From the NCBI GenBank assembly GCA_022661535.1, contig JAKULF010000007.1, positions 2,542,001 through 2,606,000 of the forward strand: DNA of 64,000 bases, read 5' to 3'. The stretch comes from Eutypa lata (taxonomy: Eukaryota; Ascomycota; Sordariomycetes; Xylariales; Diatrypaceae). The translations under genes and the position numbers were made by a program. Shown piece by piece: positions 9,771 to 22,193 of the stretch (position 1 is the stretch's first letter; every line of letters begins with the position of its first letter). The notes under the pieces were generated by a model. It was not told the origin of the DNA and ran no database searches. It saw nothing but the letters and a program-made list of their open reading frames with translations.

Positions 9771-12700
9771 ACTGTCGCATCATCATTAGAATGTTAGTTT
9801 CTTGCAAAGGTCTACTCTGTATAAGGTGCTTTAATCTCAACATTAGAACAGGTCACATACGTGAGAATAACAAGCACGATGGACCACGATACCCTACAAA
9901 TATCGACGGCATTTATATTATAAGATAGCGACCTGTATCACTCGGGTCATTCCATAGATTCTTTGCTTTAGCTCTTCTCATATGACGTGCCAAGTTCAGC
10001 ACTATTTCATCATTTTTGACATTCATCTCATTAACATAGAGGCATATTCATGATCCAAAGGCCCTAGCCAGGGATTACCCGGAGTAGAGGCCTCTACTCG
10101 GACCCGGCTACTAGCAATAAGCATGGAGCTTAATACTGCATTATAATTATCTACAAGGTATATTAAACTTGCCGGCAAGATTAGCGACATTGGATGGCAA
10201 TTCTGGTAAATATTACTTGAGAGCAAAAAAACAAAATACCATAAGGATGAAGCATCGGCATATGCGTAAAGTAAAGCTCAAAAGACGACGGGTAGCATGA
10301 ACTCACAGTATCAATATAAAAGGTCAACTAGGAGCATGAGGAAGTAAGGCACAATCGACCGCTATTCTCCTGATAGGTAAGTACTTGAGTTACAACTAAC
10401 ATATTTTGATTCTCTGGGCGAGTAAATAATCTCGTATTCCTGGAACTTTATTTTTCCTATTCAGGTTTGCGAGACGCTCAACCGGTGTACAGCACATGAG
10501 ATGCATCTTAAAAAAGGATCCATGTATAAGGCAAACGTCACCTTCGTCCGTCGGAGGTAACGTCGAAACGGTAGGTAGGCCATCCAACTCTAGGAATTCC
10601 CCGAATAGGAAGGCGATGTTAAGTTTTGGCGGGCGCCAGCGCATGCATGTCAGCAACTAAGGATTGCCGGCTCCCATAACAAGTATCAGGATGCACCCCA
10701 GAATCACTTTGGATTGCCTACTACCCTAGCAGCTGGGAGCCACGAAATCATGTGATTGGTGCCGAAGTCAACTACTTTGATGCGAAAATCGGCCGAGAGC
10801 TTCCCTGCGGAGATCACAAGGAATAGGCATTTTGACACCAAGCTAATGCATGTATGTAGGACGAATGCGACTTTGTCTGCGGGGGAAACTCTTGGAAGTT
10901 CAGATATGAAAGGGATCGTAACTGTTTTGAGTAATTGATGAGATAGGGAAACATTGATGAGTACCTATTCCATGAAACGAAACTACCCTGATTGTTGGTT
11001 CATGAGAGTTTTCTATCTACAGATAAAATATTAGGGGAGGTAGATACATACAAATATAAATCATCGTATGCCAACATCTCTCATCTAGTACATTAAGTAA
11101 CCCAAAGCCAGAAGACCGCATTGCATTTTAGGTAACAAATACACAAGGTAATATTTCCACCCTTGACCACATAACTCAATCCGTGATATCTCAAGCCCTG
11201 GACAGGATCTGACGTGAGTATATGACAAGACCCACCACACAAGACCTTGTACCCAACCCGTTTTGCATTATTAATAGCCCAACTCCGCGTTGTCGCAATC
11301 GCTGGTGACCATTTTGTTGAGCTACATCCCACGGTGACACCGCATAATCATGGATAAGGGCAAGACATAGGTAGTCTACAGCCTGAAGCGGGGATGGGGT
11401 GTTCGGCAGTGTAGATGTAAGCCGGACAAGCTCTGACCCTGCGAGCTCCCGTACCTAGTGGATGTAGCCGTCCGTCCTGCAGATATGTACTTAAAAAGAT
11501 CCACGCTCGCTGCACACTCGAGGCAAAGACTGAGCTAGGAGATTTTCCTGCAAGAAATAAGCTCTCGGGAGATTGCCGATTGAATGATAATGATAATAAA
11601 TTGCTTGCATTAGCCTGCGTTAGATCCCATCGACGGCAGTTGTCGACATCCAATATGCGAGGGAACAACAACAACAGCAAGGGATGTAGAAGAAAAAAGG
11701 TATTCTGGCACGTTTTGATGAACTACTTGACTGTCGTCATGGGTGAGTGCATCCCTATTACTTTTCAATCTTACCGAGTTCTAGCAAGAGGCGGCGAAGA
11801 CAAATGCCCTTCCAAGGGGCTTGATAGGGGTGGAGACTACGATGAAATATTTCCTTCGAGAACGCGGCTTCCAGACTTCGCTAACAATCGAGCCTCGAAA
11901 ACTTAGGAGCAACAACTACGCAATAGAAACTTAAGTCATCATTGGCAATGCACTATTAAAGCGAGCGGCTGCTACGAGTCCAAGGAGCTGTTGCTTCTCA
12001 ATACTCATCACAGGCGACATCAAGGGGGGTCAGTTAGGGGGGATCTAGGCCGAGATGTATCTACGGAACCTATCCATCTTCATCAATTCCACGTCCAACG
12101 ATTTTAGAACAACCACGCCTACCGATACAGTGTTAGAGATGGGTAGTCTAACAGCTTGATGGGCAAGAAAGACTCCCACGTTTTAGCCCCCGGAAGAGGA
12201 CCGAAGAAATTCGAGAATGAAATGGAATGATGATCGGTAGCACAAATTCGCCATTAGTGGGAGGTTGAATAGTTATTATGTTTCTATACATAGAGTACTC
12301 AATGAAGGGGAACCGGTTTGCAGTGCGTTCTAGTAGTCTTTATTCAACAACACAGATCATTCTTTGAGGTTGTCGAAACGACGTAGAGATAGCCACCCGA
12401 GACAGTCTACCTAATCAAAATCATTTCGTCGTTATTAATAATGTTTATTAAAGCAACACTGCATTGAACATCCCGCCTGCTGAGCTGTATAAAAGGCGAC
12501 GTTTCATCAATAGTCATATATTAGAAAGATGATAAAGTCCAACAAGATCGATATCAGGCTCGAGGAATTCTGCATACTAGCTAATTTACCGCCTCCAACT
12601 TTTCTCCTGTTTCTAACGACTACCCCTATTATAGCCGACCCATGAAATTATCCGTCGTTTGATTGTAAGCACGTACACTAACAGCACTCTTAATATCCGT

Positions 12701-14937
12701 ACCTAATATTGAATTCATGATAGGTGCAGATGAATAAAAACACGTCTGCCTAGTATTTGAGAGCCCTACCTGCTACTATTTCGCATACATATTCAGCCCG
12801 TAGCCCACACAACATTTCGATAACATGTATGCAGGAGCATATATCAAGATCGGAATACGTAAACCTCCTTATTTCTCATTTGACGGAAATACTTTCTCAC
12901 ATTGACATAAACTCAAGTCCGATTAAAACGAGCAGCAGCAACATGCTCACAGTGAAGTTGAAGTCTCGCTCGCTAGCCAGATTCTCTATCTAGCCTCCCT
13001 GCCTCCTTAGTAGGTAGGAAACACAACCAGGTACCTAGTTAGGCAGTTCCCTAGAAGATTCCTAGGTAGGTAGCACGCAATCGTAAGTAAGTAAACACGA
13101 CAAAATCATTAGGGACAGTTCAATTAATTAGCGCCAATTTCTCATTTGGAAGTTTTCCAGCGGCGCGTGCTGGCATTCTAGAAGCACGGGAAGAAGGCCT
13201 GGACTGGATGAAGCCTCACCTATTAGCCAACCCCAAGCAAAACTCGGCAGTTAGTAGGTATTACGTAGCGCCTAATCCAATAGCTATCTATTCCCAATCC
13301 GCTAATTACCAGATACGTTCTCAAACCAGTACCAGATCTCGATCGAACAAGAACTAGGCCCTTCAATACTGACTCGTGAAAGCTGGACTGCTCGTATCAT
13401 GTGCTCGTATCGTCCATCATCCCCACGTTTAGATCTCGCCTTTCGCTGTGTATGGTGTGCATGTGTGTGCCACGTGGTAGTACATACGTACGTACGCAAA
13501 GCGGCGGTTCTTCCTACATACTTCTAAGAAAGCCCAGGCCAAGGGAACACTACTCGCTGCTAGGTATGTTACTCGCGTACCTACCCAGTATATAGTGAAG
13601 TTAGGGAAGTTCCATCGAGACCGTAGCTAGCTTGCCGAGTAACGTGTGGAGCCCCGTGGCTGTTACCAGCGAAAACCGGAGCTGGACCATTGGAATAAGG
13701 TTTCATGTAGCGGTGCTTGGTCCGCCACTATCCCGCGTAAGCTTCCCTGTCCTGTGGCCTACGTACACTAGGTATTTGATATGACGTCGGTGCCATGCCG
13801 GGTTTCTCGGAGGGCCTATCGGACGGTTTACCCATTTATTATACTTTCTACCATTGTTTTTAGGTTTCGTGTTCATCCTGGGCTTTACTGGGTGCTCTAT
13901 TTTAAGGAAAGATGTCTGGTCTGCCCCTGGACCTTTGTATAATCACTATATTATACATTTCATGCTAACAGCATATACTGTAGGAGATGTCACTGTAAAT
14001 GTATGTTATACTGAGTGTGCCACGCCTGTTATCGTATATATCACTTTCTTCTTCTTATCTCTGTTTATTCCGGTATATTGTGTGTGGGACACCAGCCTTA
14101 ATGTCGTAAGCAGGACTGTCAATAGCACGTGTCCAGGTACCTTCTGTTGCTACCTACGGGAAGGAGGCATCGGGGAACTTGCTGGGCCTCCTGTGCTATT
14201 GCTAGGAACGGCTTAGATAACACGACTGGCTCTAGAACACTTCAAACACATGAATCATGTCACTTGTGCCTACAGGCAGTCCGCGCATTTCCCACGCACA
14301 AGTGAAACCCGGATGGATCGGTAACAACCTGGGGGCCTAGAGAGCTGTCCACTTACCATGCGCTGTACCTGCATATCTTGGGGAAGCCGGCGGGGAGGAG
14401 GGGGCCACTAGCGGGCTTCGAGAAAGAAGAAAAACAGGAATTCCACGTGGTGTGCTACCTAAGCTGCGCCCCTAGTAAACTTGAAAATGTCGTCCGATTT
14501 TCCACTCTTCAACTAGTCAGGAGCACATCCCGGAGAACCTCGTGCTAGTCAGTAAGCCAAGGTCGCGGGCCAAACTTTATTAAAATTTGGCGATTTCTGG
14601 GGCTGCCCGAGCACTTCGTATACCAGTGCCTGTAAATTCGCAATACCGGCGTCGCAACTACTCGTTAGGGGCCGCGAATCAGGAGATACTGACGTTCTTT
14701 GACACTCACAAGTACTAGCCGTCTGTGTTTAAACGCGGATGTTTTGTCAAAAACGGTATAGTGAGGAGTGATTTAGTTTGAATTTGTGATGGAACGGGGA
14801 TTTCATAATGATCTGAGATTCAGCTCAACTTGGGTCTCCATTTTCTAAGGATTCTATTAAGCCTACATTAACCATAATCAGCAACAATGCCCCCTTCGCC
14901 ACATTCTGTAGAGATGGAGATGATTAGGGGCTAGCCT
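9771..14937. other. Five-kilobase stretch without a supportable gene
   Basis: Open frames here (for example 11580-11906 +, 11348-11680 -, 13854-14216 +) have no recognisable motif, no splice partners and composition like random sequence. Positions 13005-13080 hold several CCTAGGTAGGTAG-like motifs and 13480-13497 a GTACGTACGTACG run. The interval may be old, mutated repeat or dead coding DNA. Confidence 0.5.
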
Positions 14938-17142
14938 TTAGTTCTCTTCGACCTCATTCTGCACCAACGGGAAATACCTTGAGCCATTTCCTCCCGCAAA
15001 CTGTGATCTGCCCATGAAAGCTCTTGGCCCAACTTGGGTAGCGAGGCTCTGAGTGATCATCTTCCTCTCCTTGTGTGATTCTCCCGGTTCCTGGGTGTTG
15101 AAGTGAAGGTCGGTAGATGGAGCCCCGACTAGTCTTTTATTATCGGATATGATGCCCTCGCCAACTGTCGTCACGTTCCGAAAGTAAAACTCCGTGTGGG
15201 CCGTGTCATTAAACCCACCGAAGTAGAAGACTTGGTTCGTGATGCCGGATCCTAAGCTGTACGATCCATCGTTTGCTTGGCTGAATGTTGCAGTTCCATT
15301 GCGGGTCGTTTCTAGACGCGAACCCGAACACTTGGCGACCTCTGCACCAGGACTGTCCTTGAACGCCTCGATTCCAGTCGAGAAAACAGCGCTGCCTTCG
15401 ACATGTAGCGTCAGTCCCTCGGTGAGGCGGCCAAGGGTAGTTGAACTGCCATGTGCATGATCGAGTTCAGTGATAGTTTCGCAGTACAACGGATAATCAT
15501 ATTCCGCCCTATAATAGATATTAGGTCCAACCATGGAATCAGTACTAGAGATTAAAAGGTTATTGGTTTGATTGTATCCGAAACCCTTGAGACGCGCTTT
15601 ATTTGAATACGACAAAGTCTGCGCCTAGAAAACTTCACCAGCTTTGCTCTGTGACCTGACGAATGACTTGACCGACAGAGACCGCTCGGCGTCCATGTTG
15701 AAATGCAGAGCTTTATTACGTCCAGTTTTGTCCTGTTTGGTTTTATGAGGAACTGTGAAGCTCGGGTGATGAGATTCTGCAATGGGGAATGTCCCTGTAG
15801 TAATACAGCCTTCTGCATCTAACCAGACGAATATTTTACCCGTGACATACCAGCTGTCGCTGACAGATTCAGAGAGGTGGCAAGAATGGTTGTTATCCTC
15901 CACGCCGATAACGCGAATAGTAAAAGTGTGCTCCTTGCCGTCACAAAGAAGGGGCAGCCAAGGAGTGATATCGATCTGATGCTCTCGTATGTCGAAGGCT
16001 TGGAGGCCGACAATTGGACGATGTAAGCTAGGTACAACACCGCCGGTGAAAATTACTGGGAAGGGCCACTGAACACTAGCGAGGAGCCCATCAATGAGGA
16101 CTTGAACCTCCCGAAACGGTGACAGACCAGGTATTGATCCCGTTGTCTCTTTGAAAGTGTCGACTTTGCTCTGCAGCACATTACTCCACCAAAATTCTTC
16201 ATCGGCCAGCCCGGTGGCCGAAATGGTAAACACTGCTCGGTTAGCATTTCGGGGGAAGTTGATGGTGTTGATTGCAGTTTCAGCCGGTATGGTAAAGTGG
16301 CTTGCTCTGTTGGAGGCACCGTCCCTGGTGGAGATAGGAATGATCAAATCGGCCGGGGAATTTCGGCCGACAACGGCGTCTTCCTCCATGAAGAAAGTAG
16401 CAGTCAGTGTGGTATTGAAGTATCCATCATGATCTTGATTCAAAACATTTCCAAGATCAAAGATTATGTCTTGCTGTGAGTTCCACAAGTACAAGTATTC
16501 TGTCATGTCTTTTACGTAAGTCGATCGAACTCCGGGCGCAGGTAATGGCTCAGAAGTCGAGGTTCTCCACACTTCAGTATCGCCAAAAAACATCAAAGCT
16601 ATTCGATCAAACTGATAGCCTTGGCACACAGTGGTAAAAGTAATAATGACTCTATTGAAAGGACAACTAGGAGGGGTATATTTTCCTATAAAAAGTCAGA
16701 GATCGCCATCTAATAGATCCCTGTTGAACGCCCGTTGCAACGTACCGACAAAGGGTACTCCATACGTTGAACCGAAAACGTGATCCATCAACACAACTTC
16801 ACAAGACCCTTGTGAAGACGAACTAGAGCCCGAGATCCCGCTGGGTGTCAAGACAGGGTGGGTGACCTGAAAACACTCGAGCGCTCCTATAGAAGCAGCT
16901 TCCTCGCGATCCACTAGCTCTGCTAGGGGTTCGGTTCTTAGGAGAGTAGTCGGGACCTCGCGGCCCAATTGCCATGGCGATAATAAAAAGCAGGTAAAAG
17001 CAATTGAACTCAAAAAGCAGAGTAGCAACAAGAAACGTAAATGGCGTAACTTAGGACTATCACCGCCCCGGGCGCTAATGACATAGTGGCGAAGTCGAGA
17101 CGCCATTTTCTTCTGCGAACGGTTGGCAAGGGTATCATTCAT
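14938..17142 (-). CDS. Peptide-N4-(N-acetyl-glucosaminyl)asparagine amidase A (PNGase A family), interrupted by one in-frame TAG
   Basis: Exon 1 is 16746-17142 and exon 2 is 14938-16685, with a 60-bp intron (GTACGT..TATAG). Residues 37-54 form a membrane anchor after an Arg/Lys-rich N-terminus, suggesting a type II secretory-pathway protein. The PNGase A domain follows: ECFQVTHPVLTPSG, SCEVVLMDHVFGSTYGVPFVG, then YTPPSCPFNRVI, FDRIALMFFGDTEVWRTST, TGGVVPSLHRPIVG and DSWYVTGKIFVWLD. These enzymes release N-glycans from glycoproteins. Codon 486 (15625-15627) is TAG, and the same frame continues for 228 codons with family-like sequence (AQTLSYSNK, YYRAEYDYPLYC). The family usually has Trp at this position (TGG). 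A 48-nt in-frame intron could remove the stop but would also remove conserved residues. It is probably a nonsense allele or a sequence error. Confidence 0.8.
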
Positions 17143-17254
17143 ACCCGGAACCTGAGCGAATATATTCGGAGCCCCTTAAGGTTGATGTAATAGGCGAATG
17201 AGTAGAGAAGATGAGACGATATGTCTGGCGAGTAGGGGAAATGTCGTGGGGGTA

Positions 17255-17590
17255 TCATATGAGATAAGATGGCTTTCCCACACCTAGGAATACGATCAAC
17301 CATTTCCATGTTGAGGCAGACGCGGAGCTCGGCCCAACAAGCATTGGATCAATCTGGAGTAAAGTCGTTCTTGCCTCAAGAATGCGATCTAAGAGGGGCA
17401 GGAGCTCTGTAAATTTGGTAGGCACCCAAATTGATCCGCCTAACCGTAGATGGATGTTCCACCCTAGCTTTATCGCCCTGGTTGGTCCTGTGTTCTTTCC
17501 GACTAACCAGTAGTAGGTCGATGCCGGCAACCACTTCAAAACGCAACCCAAAAATGGGAGAATGTCATAAATATCATATATCGAAAGCAT
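17255..17590 (-). CDS. Hypothetical 111-aa protein, doubtful
   Basis: Open frame lying 124 bp downstream of the next gene on the same strand. It is rich in Leu and Trp and starts with a hydrophobic segment (DILPFLGCVLKWLPASTYYW). No motif was recognised. Composition is compatible with coding but proves nothing, and it could be a chance frame. Confidence 0.25.
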   Translation of the reverse strand: MLSIYDIYDILPFLGCVLKWLPASTYYWLVGKNTGPTRAIKLGWNIHLRLGGSIWVPTKFTELLPLLDRILEARTTLLQIDPMLVGPSSASASTWKWLIVFLGVGKPSYLI

Positions 17591-17714
17591 GGTAGTGACT
17601 TCCTGAAAGTGTCACTATGAAGAAAAGGAGAGTGGGTGTGTGTGATTGATCAAAGGTGTCCCGGCACCAGCTCGACAGCAGGCCCGCCTACTATCAAGGA
17701 TCCGACCACACTTG

Positions 17715-18134
17715 TTAAGCGCCGATAGCATTGTCCCAGTATCGTTTCCTTGCGGCAGTCGCCAGGCTGTTGCCCACGAAACGGTGCTGGAAGAAGTTGA
17801 ACACCGCAAATTCATCCCGCGACATGACGTACATGTCTGGCTGTGTATGTATGTTGAACCAGATCTGCGCCAGCGCAGTCTCTAGTATGCTACTGACTGA
17901 CGGATCTTTGGACCCCTCTGGGCTGTCTCGAGCGATTTCCAGTGCTTGTGCGACTCGGTGATCGTCTGGAGCCAGGGGGCTCTTCGTAAGCGGGTAGCTT
18001 GGTGGCATGGTCGTGCTGATCAACTCAATCATAGATGGTGTTGTCGTGGACGATGTTGTCCAGTAATTTAAGGAGTGTGTTTGGTGTACTCGAGGGTACT
18101 GAAGTTCGTGGTGATTGCTGAGAAGCATAGTCAT
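17715..18134 (-). CDS. Conserved fungal hypothetical protein
   Basis: Single exon, up to 139 aa. The C-terminal 85 residues look conserved and folded: DDHRVAQALEIARDSPEG, SSILETALAQIWFNIHTQP, YVMSRDEFAVFNFFQHRFVG and ATAARKRYWDN. I recall uncharacterised small proteins of this pattern in filamentous ascomycetes. The N-terminal 45 residues are Ser/Thr-rich and variable. The true start may be one of the internal Met residues (M35 or M43). There is no signal peptide or membrane helix. Function unknown. Confidence 0.65.
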   Translation of the reverse strand: MTMLLSNHHELQYPRVHQTHSLNYWTTSSTTTPSMIELISTTMPPSYPLTKSPLAPDDHRVAQALEIARDSPEGSKDPSVSSILETALAQIWFNIHTQPDMYVMSRDEFAVFNFFQHRFVGNSLATAARKRYWDNAIGA

Positions 18135-20141
18135 GTTTGAGAGATCACAGAGGTCTCAGTGGTATAAATGAGAAAGGGGCGTCGGGTTGGTTGCCAAGAC
18201 TCTAGGTGGGTAAGGATTTCGTTCCGTGGGGGCTAAATCTGCGTCAACGGGGTATAGTGTAGACGGCGGGTAATAGATCTAACGTGGTTCGATATTGGAT
18301 GAAAAGTGCGTGGTTTGTCTGTCTTTTTTGCATTCCTCTAACCATTTCGATGAAGGGGATCAATGCCACCTTTTAATATAATATCGAATTATGGACCACG
18401 TACGCATGAAAGCCTAACTACCTACTCACGAGTGTCATACGATTTTAACTTTGCAGAAAACAACCCACTACCCAAAAACTAAATGGTTTTCCACCAAAGT
18501 AAATGTCTTTGGAATTGTGTAAGTCAGTTTCGGGTATCTAGGTAGCCGGACGATTTGCCGGATTCGTTATAGTTTCAGATGCCAAATGTCACGCTGCAGG
18601 GATCTTCCTAAATAAAGTAAAGGCTAATAAAAGTATATTGTGGATGCCCAAAGAGCTGGGTAACCTTCAGTTACCGGGTGTTTGGATAAAGGGCTGACCG
18701 GGTTTGCTGGTAACAAGGTAGCCCCAGCTTTATGGACAGAGCGGAGTTTAGGAGCGGCTCTGCGCAGCAAATAGCTTCGGACATCGGTGTCGTGAATTCT
18801 TGACCGAAGTAACAAATTACGAGTCAGGTTGAACAAATGTATGAAGGCCTTTTCCAATAAGACCACGATAGAACGTTGCGTTGGTATTGACCCAGTCCTG
18901 TCAGCCCATCTTCGGCCGAGTCATCGGGTTTCGGATTTAATGGTGCGGTATCTTTCCACTCGAGGTCCTAGTATTCCTTAGAATAAGCAATAATAAGATA
19001 ATTCGAATCTCACGACGTGTACACGACAAGTTGCACTCAAAATGCCTCTATAACCACGCAATTTATTACCAGAATAAAATTTTCCTCTCGTGAGTTGTGG
19101 GGGCAGTGATTCGTGTGCTACCCCTTATCTACCGGTGAGAACTTGCAGACCGGGTTATGATTTCATATCGCGGGAAATTTCCGAAATCTTGTGCTTTGAA
19201 ACTGAGTTCGTTATGGAAAGACTAGAGCATAATAGTTATATCTTCGCAGACACTTGCCACACCTGTTTTGTGAATGGTTCATGCAGGTAACACACCTGTC
19301 CAATGTTGCAAAAGCTTATCTAAACTTTAAAAACTTCAGGTATGTGAGTACGACATTGAACGAATATGTACGTGTAGGTCCGACTAAAACTACGACACAC
19401 TCAAAGTTTAACAGAATAGGCGATCCTTCGGACGAGTTGCTTACTTAGGTCGGGTGGTAGAGCCAAGTAAATGGTCTATCATTTCCCGTATTCTACCAAT
19501 ACCCGATGCAAAGCCAAACCTTAAATCATCCCACGACCATGAAACAGCTGAGCAGCGTTTTTAAGTTTCTGGTAGGAAATAGGTCATGTGCCACTTATCA
19601 CATTTTGAACGGCCTATCATCTTCTAACCTTCATTTCCTCCGCTTCTCTTATTACAGGTCTGCAGGTAATTTTCAACGTAGGTAACGTTGGCCGGCGATT
19701 GACTCGAGCATCTTACGTCATTATTAGACAGTCACCTTGGCTGAATATCGCAGCCATCGGCAACATTGCATTAGCACCCGTGCCGTTCCATACGTCTCCT
19801 GAACCTCCTCCTTTAAACTTCAGGATTGTTAGTTCACATTGATGGCTGTGCATATTGTTAGCCTATTGCTAGTAGGACACGTGGCTTTCACTATAATGAC
19901 AAAAAGTATATTAGCAACTTTAATACAACAAGTCTGGGCAAGTGACGTGTGTCATGTTGAACTTTATTAAAATTAAATATGGTTTGATGTGGAGTGTCTA
20001 TTGTCTATTTCGCGAGACCATCGTACACCGTTCGTACACCTACATCGTATATTTCGTTTGCCAGATTAAGACGAAGTCCTAGTTCATGCGCATTTTGTAA
20101 CATCATGGACTGGCAACTCTTTGTTTCTGCCCAACTGTTCA
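18135..20141. other. Intergenic spacer
   Basis: About 2 kb, AT-rich, with short open frames only (for example 18624-18866 -, 19090-19290 +). I recognise nothing in it. Confidence 0.55.
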
Positions 20142-21013
20142 TCATTTGCGACCCCGGCGTTTCCCAATGTTCCATCCCCAAGACCTCAGCACCTTCACTA
20201 CTTTTGGTAGGATAGCTGCGGCTAGTGGAACACGGATAAAAATGAAACTTTTGTGGACGGCATAAGCAAGCGCTAACTGCGTCCCGAGACCTGTTGGTGG
20301 TTGTAAGCAGTGCTCTCACGAAACTCGCTGTACCACACTTACTGGCTTCTGCCTTGTTCCTAGCCTCTGCCTCTTCGACGCCCCAGGTAGCTGCATCCAT
20401 ATGTTCGCTTAGGTCGTCGTTCCCGAGGTGTTCTATCTCTGCTTCTTTCAATGCTTTCTTATACTCGTGCCATCGATCTTGTATAACTTGTGGTATCAAT
20501 TTCTTCACGTTGGAGACCACGAAGTGTTCGATCTCGCCTTGGTGCCGTCAGCGCCCTAGTCTCCTGAAACGCAGATGCAGCATTCAGCCTTTTCAACTAA
20601 CCAATCTTTTCTGTGCCCACGAAACGGACAAGCATAAAGCAGAAGGGGAAGTCCAGAACACTTAAAGCTAGATAAACCCCAACAGCCGTCCAGCCGTATT
20701 CTCGTGATAGTTTCTTGAGTCGAGCAGACAGACCCTGAGCCTCCGCTGGGGCGGCTTCCTTTGGCGCAGCTTTTGAATTTCGAAGTCTTGTATTGCTATA
20801 GAATTGTCGTCGCGATGCATTCAAGGGATTCGGTTTATGCTTCGGTGCAAAACTAGGCAATGATGCGCGCGGCAGGCGGGCAGCCTGTGGTGTCCTCGAG
20901 ACGAAAGATCTTCTCCATAATAACCCCTCCCATGCCGGCGTTATTCGTGCCAATGAGGTTGTGCCAGAGGTCCTGAGTAGAGGACTAAACACACGGAGAG
21001 ACGATCGGGCCAT
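20142..21013 (-). CDS. Mitochondrial DUF1279 protein (FAM210/Nat2-like)
   Basis: Three exons: 20602-21013, 20343-20537 and 20142-20290, with introns of 64 and 52 bp, giving 251 aa. The N-terminal 75 residues are Arg/Ser/Ala-rich with almost no acidic residues, as in a mitochondrial targeting peptide. The DUF1279 domain begins at LKKLSREYGWTAVGVYLALS and continues LDFPFCFMLVRFVGTEKIG-EIEHFVVSNVKK. After a charged insert, exon 3 supplies TQLALAYAVHKSFIFIRVPL, AAILPKVVKVLRSWGWNIGK and a basic tail. The family is conserved from yeast (Nat2) to animals (FAM210) and sits in the inner mitochondrial membrane. The yeast protein was once proposed to be an acetyltransferase, which the domain does not support. 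Without the second intron, the frame runs on into a meaningless tail. Confidence 0.88.
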
Positions 21014-22193
21014 ACTGAATGGTATCTATGTTCGAAGAGGACTGGATACCGTTCGATGTCGAGTGAAGGGGAAGTGGGTGTTAAGAGGATTGAGAAAAAT
21101 TCGAAAGGCTGACGGCGATACCGGCGTTTCCGGCTTATGGCGCAACGAGGTCGTACGATGCTTTTAAACGTTAGGAACAGAGTCGAAATCCTAGAAATCC
21201 TGAATTTAGCAAGATACTTCCATCATCGTAATGCGCAAATAACGAATTTTATTATATTGTTAGCTGTCGTTAAACATCACCGGCAACAACTAACTAACGA
21301 GTCGATGACACCAAAATGATGAGCACTCCAAGTCAAATTTTGGGAAGCTCACTGCAGAACGAATAAATTAGTGGGGCTGCATGGTGCGGCATGGTGATGC
21401 AATCAGTGGCATGTGATTGGTCTGTAGCTGTATTTTCCCTAATCCGGCCGGGGTTCCTCCGGCAGCTTTGGGTCTCAAGTTTACAGGTGTCAAGCAGCCT
21501 GTGCAACTAGTAAGGCACTTGGTATTAATCACTACTCAAATGTCACCAACTGTCGGTTACTTGAATAGAAGATACCAAAAGCAACACGGGATGGTCCAAT
21601 AAGGAACTCACAAAATACTCCCTCTTCCCTTTAAAGGAAATAATAACGTGCCAAGAACACAAGAAGAAATGTTCCTAATAACTGTCTAGCTTTACAAGCC
21701 ATATTAAAATGTACTAAGCATATAAGAAATGTTCCAACTTGTCTGTACGAAATAGCAACTGCATTGATCAAAAAGGTCTCCGGGGGTATTGTATGTAATG
21801 GAACCTGTTACATGGAAGCAAGGGGTTTTATCGAGTAACACCGAACCTTATTCAATAATCTTAATGTTAGAATAAAAGATTTTTTTACCATGAAGGTGTA
21901 AAAGGGGCACGTCGTATTAGTTAGCGAATGGCCAAGGGTTAACCAGACATGATACAATTTATGTAAACGCAAATAAAGAGCCGCAAATAGATACGCAAGG
22001 TCTGGCTCTTAGGCATTTAATTGGCATACATTGCAGAGAAAGATATCCAGCTATAATATTTATCAACAATGTACTCCTGAAATCGCGCAATTTTGAGAAT
22101 GATATAATGAAAGCTGGAAGCGGTGGACAGTCATGTTCCGAGTACTCTGTATCTTATCATACATGATCAATCCAACACACAATAACTTCTCCT
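21014..22193. other. Intergenic spacer
   Basis: AT-rich sequence between two leftward genes. Short frames only; I see nothing further. Confidence 0.6.

Noticed and set aside
10760..10850. Kinase-like words (KVVDFGT) on the - strand
   Set aside because: Only one motif, no catalytic loop or APE nearby, and stops on both sides; chance is likely.
11580..11906. Open frame of 108 codons on the + strand
   Set aside because: Low-complexity Asn run and no recognisable domain; overlapped by a similar-length antisense frame.
13854..14216. Open frame of 120 codons, Cys/Phe-rich, on the + strand
   Set aside because: No recognisable family, no splice sites giving a longer product, composition of AT-rich spacer. 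Left out as a gene.
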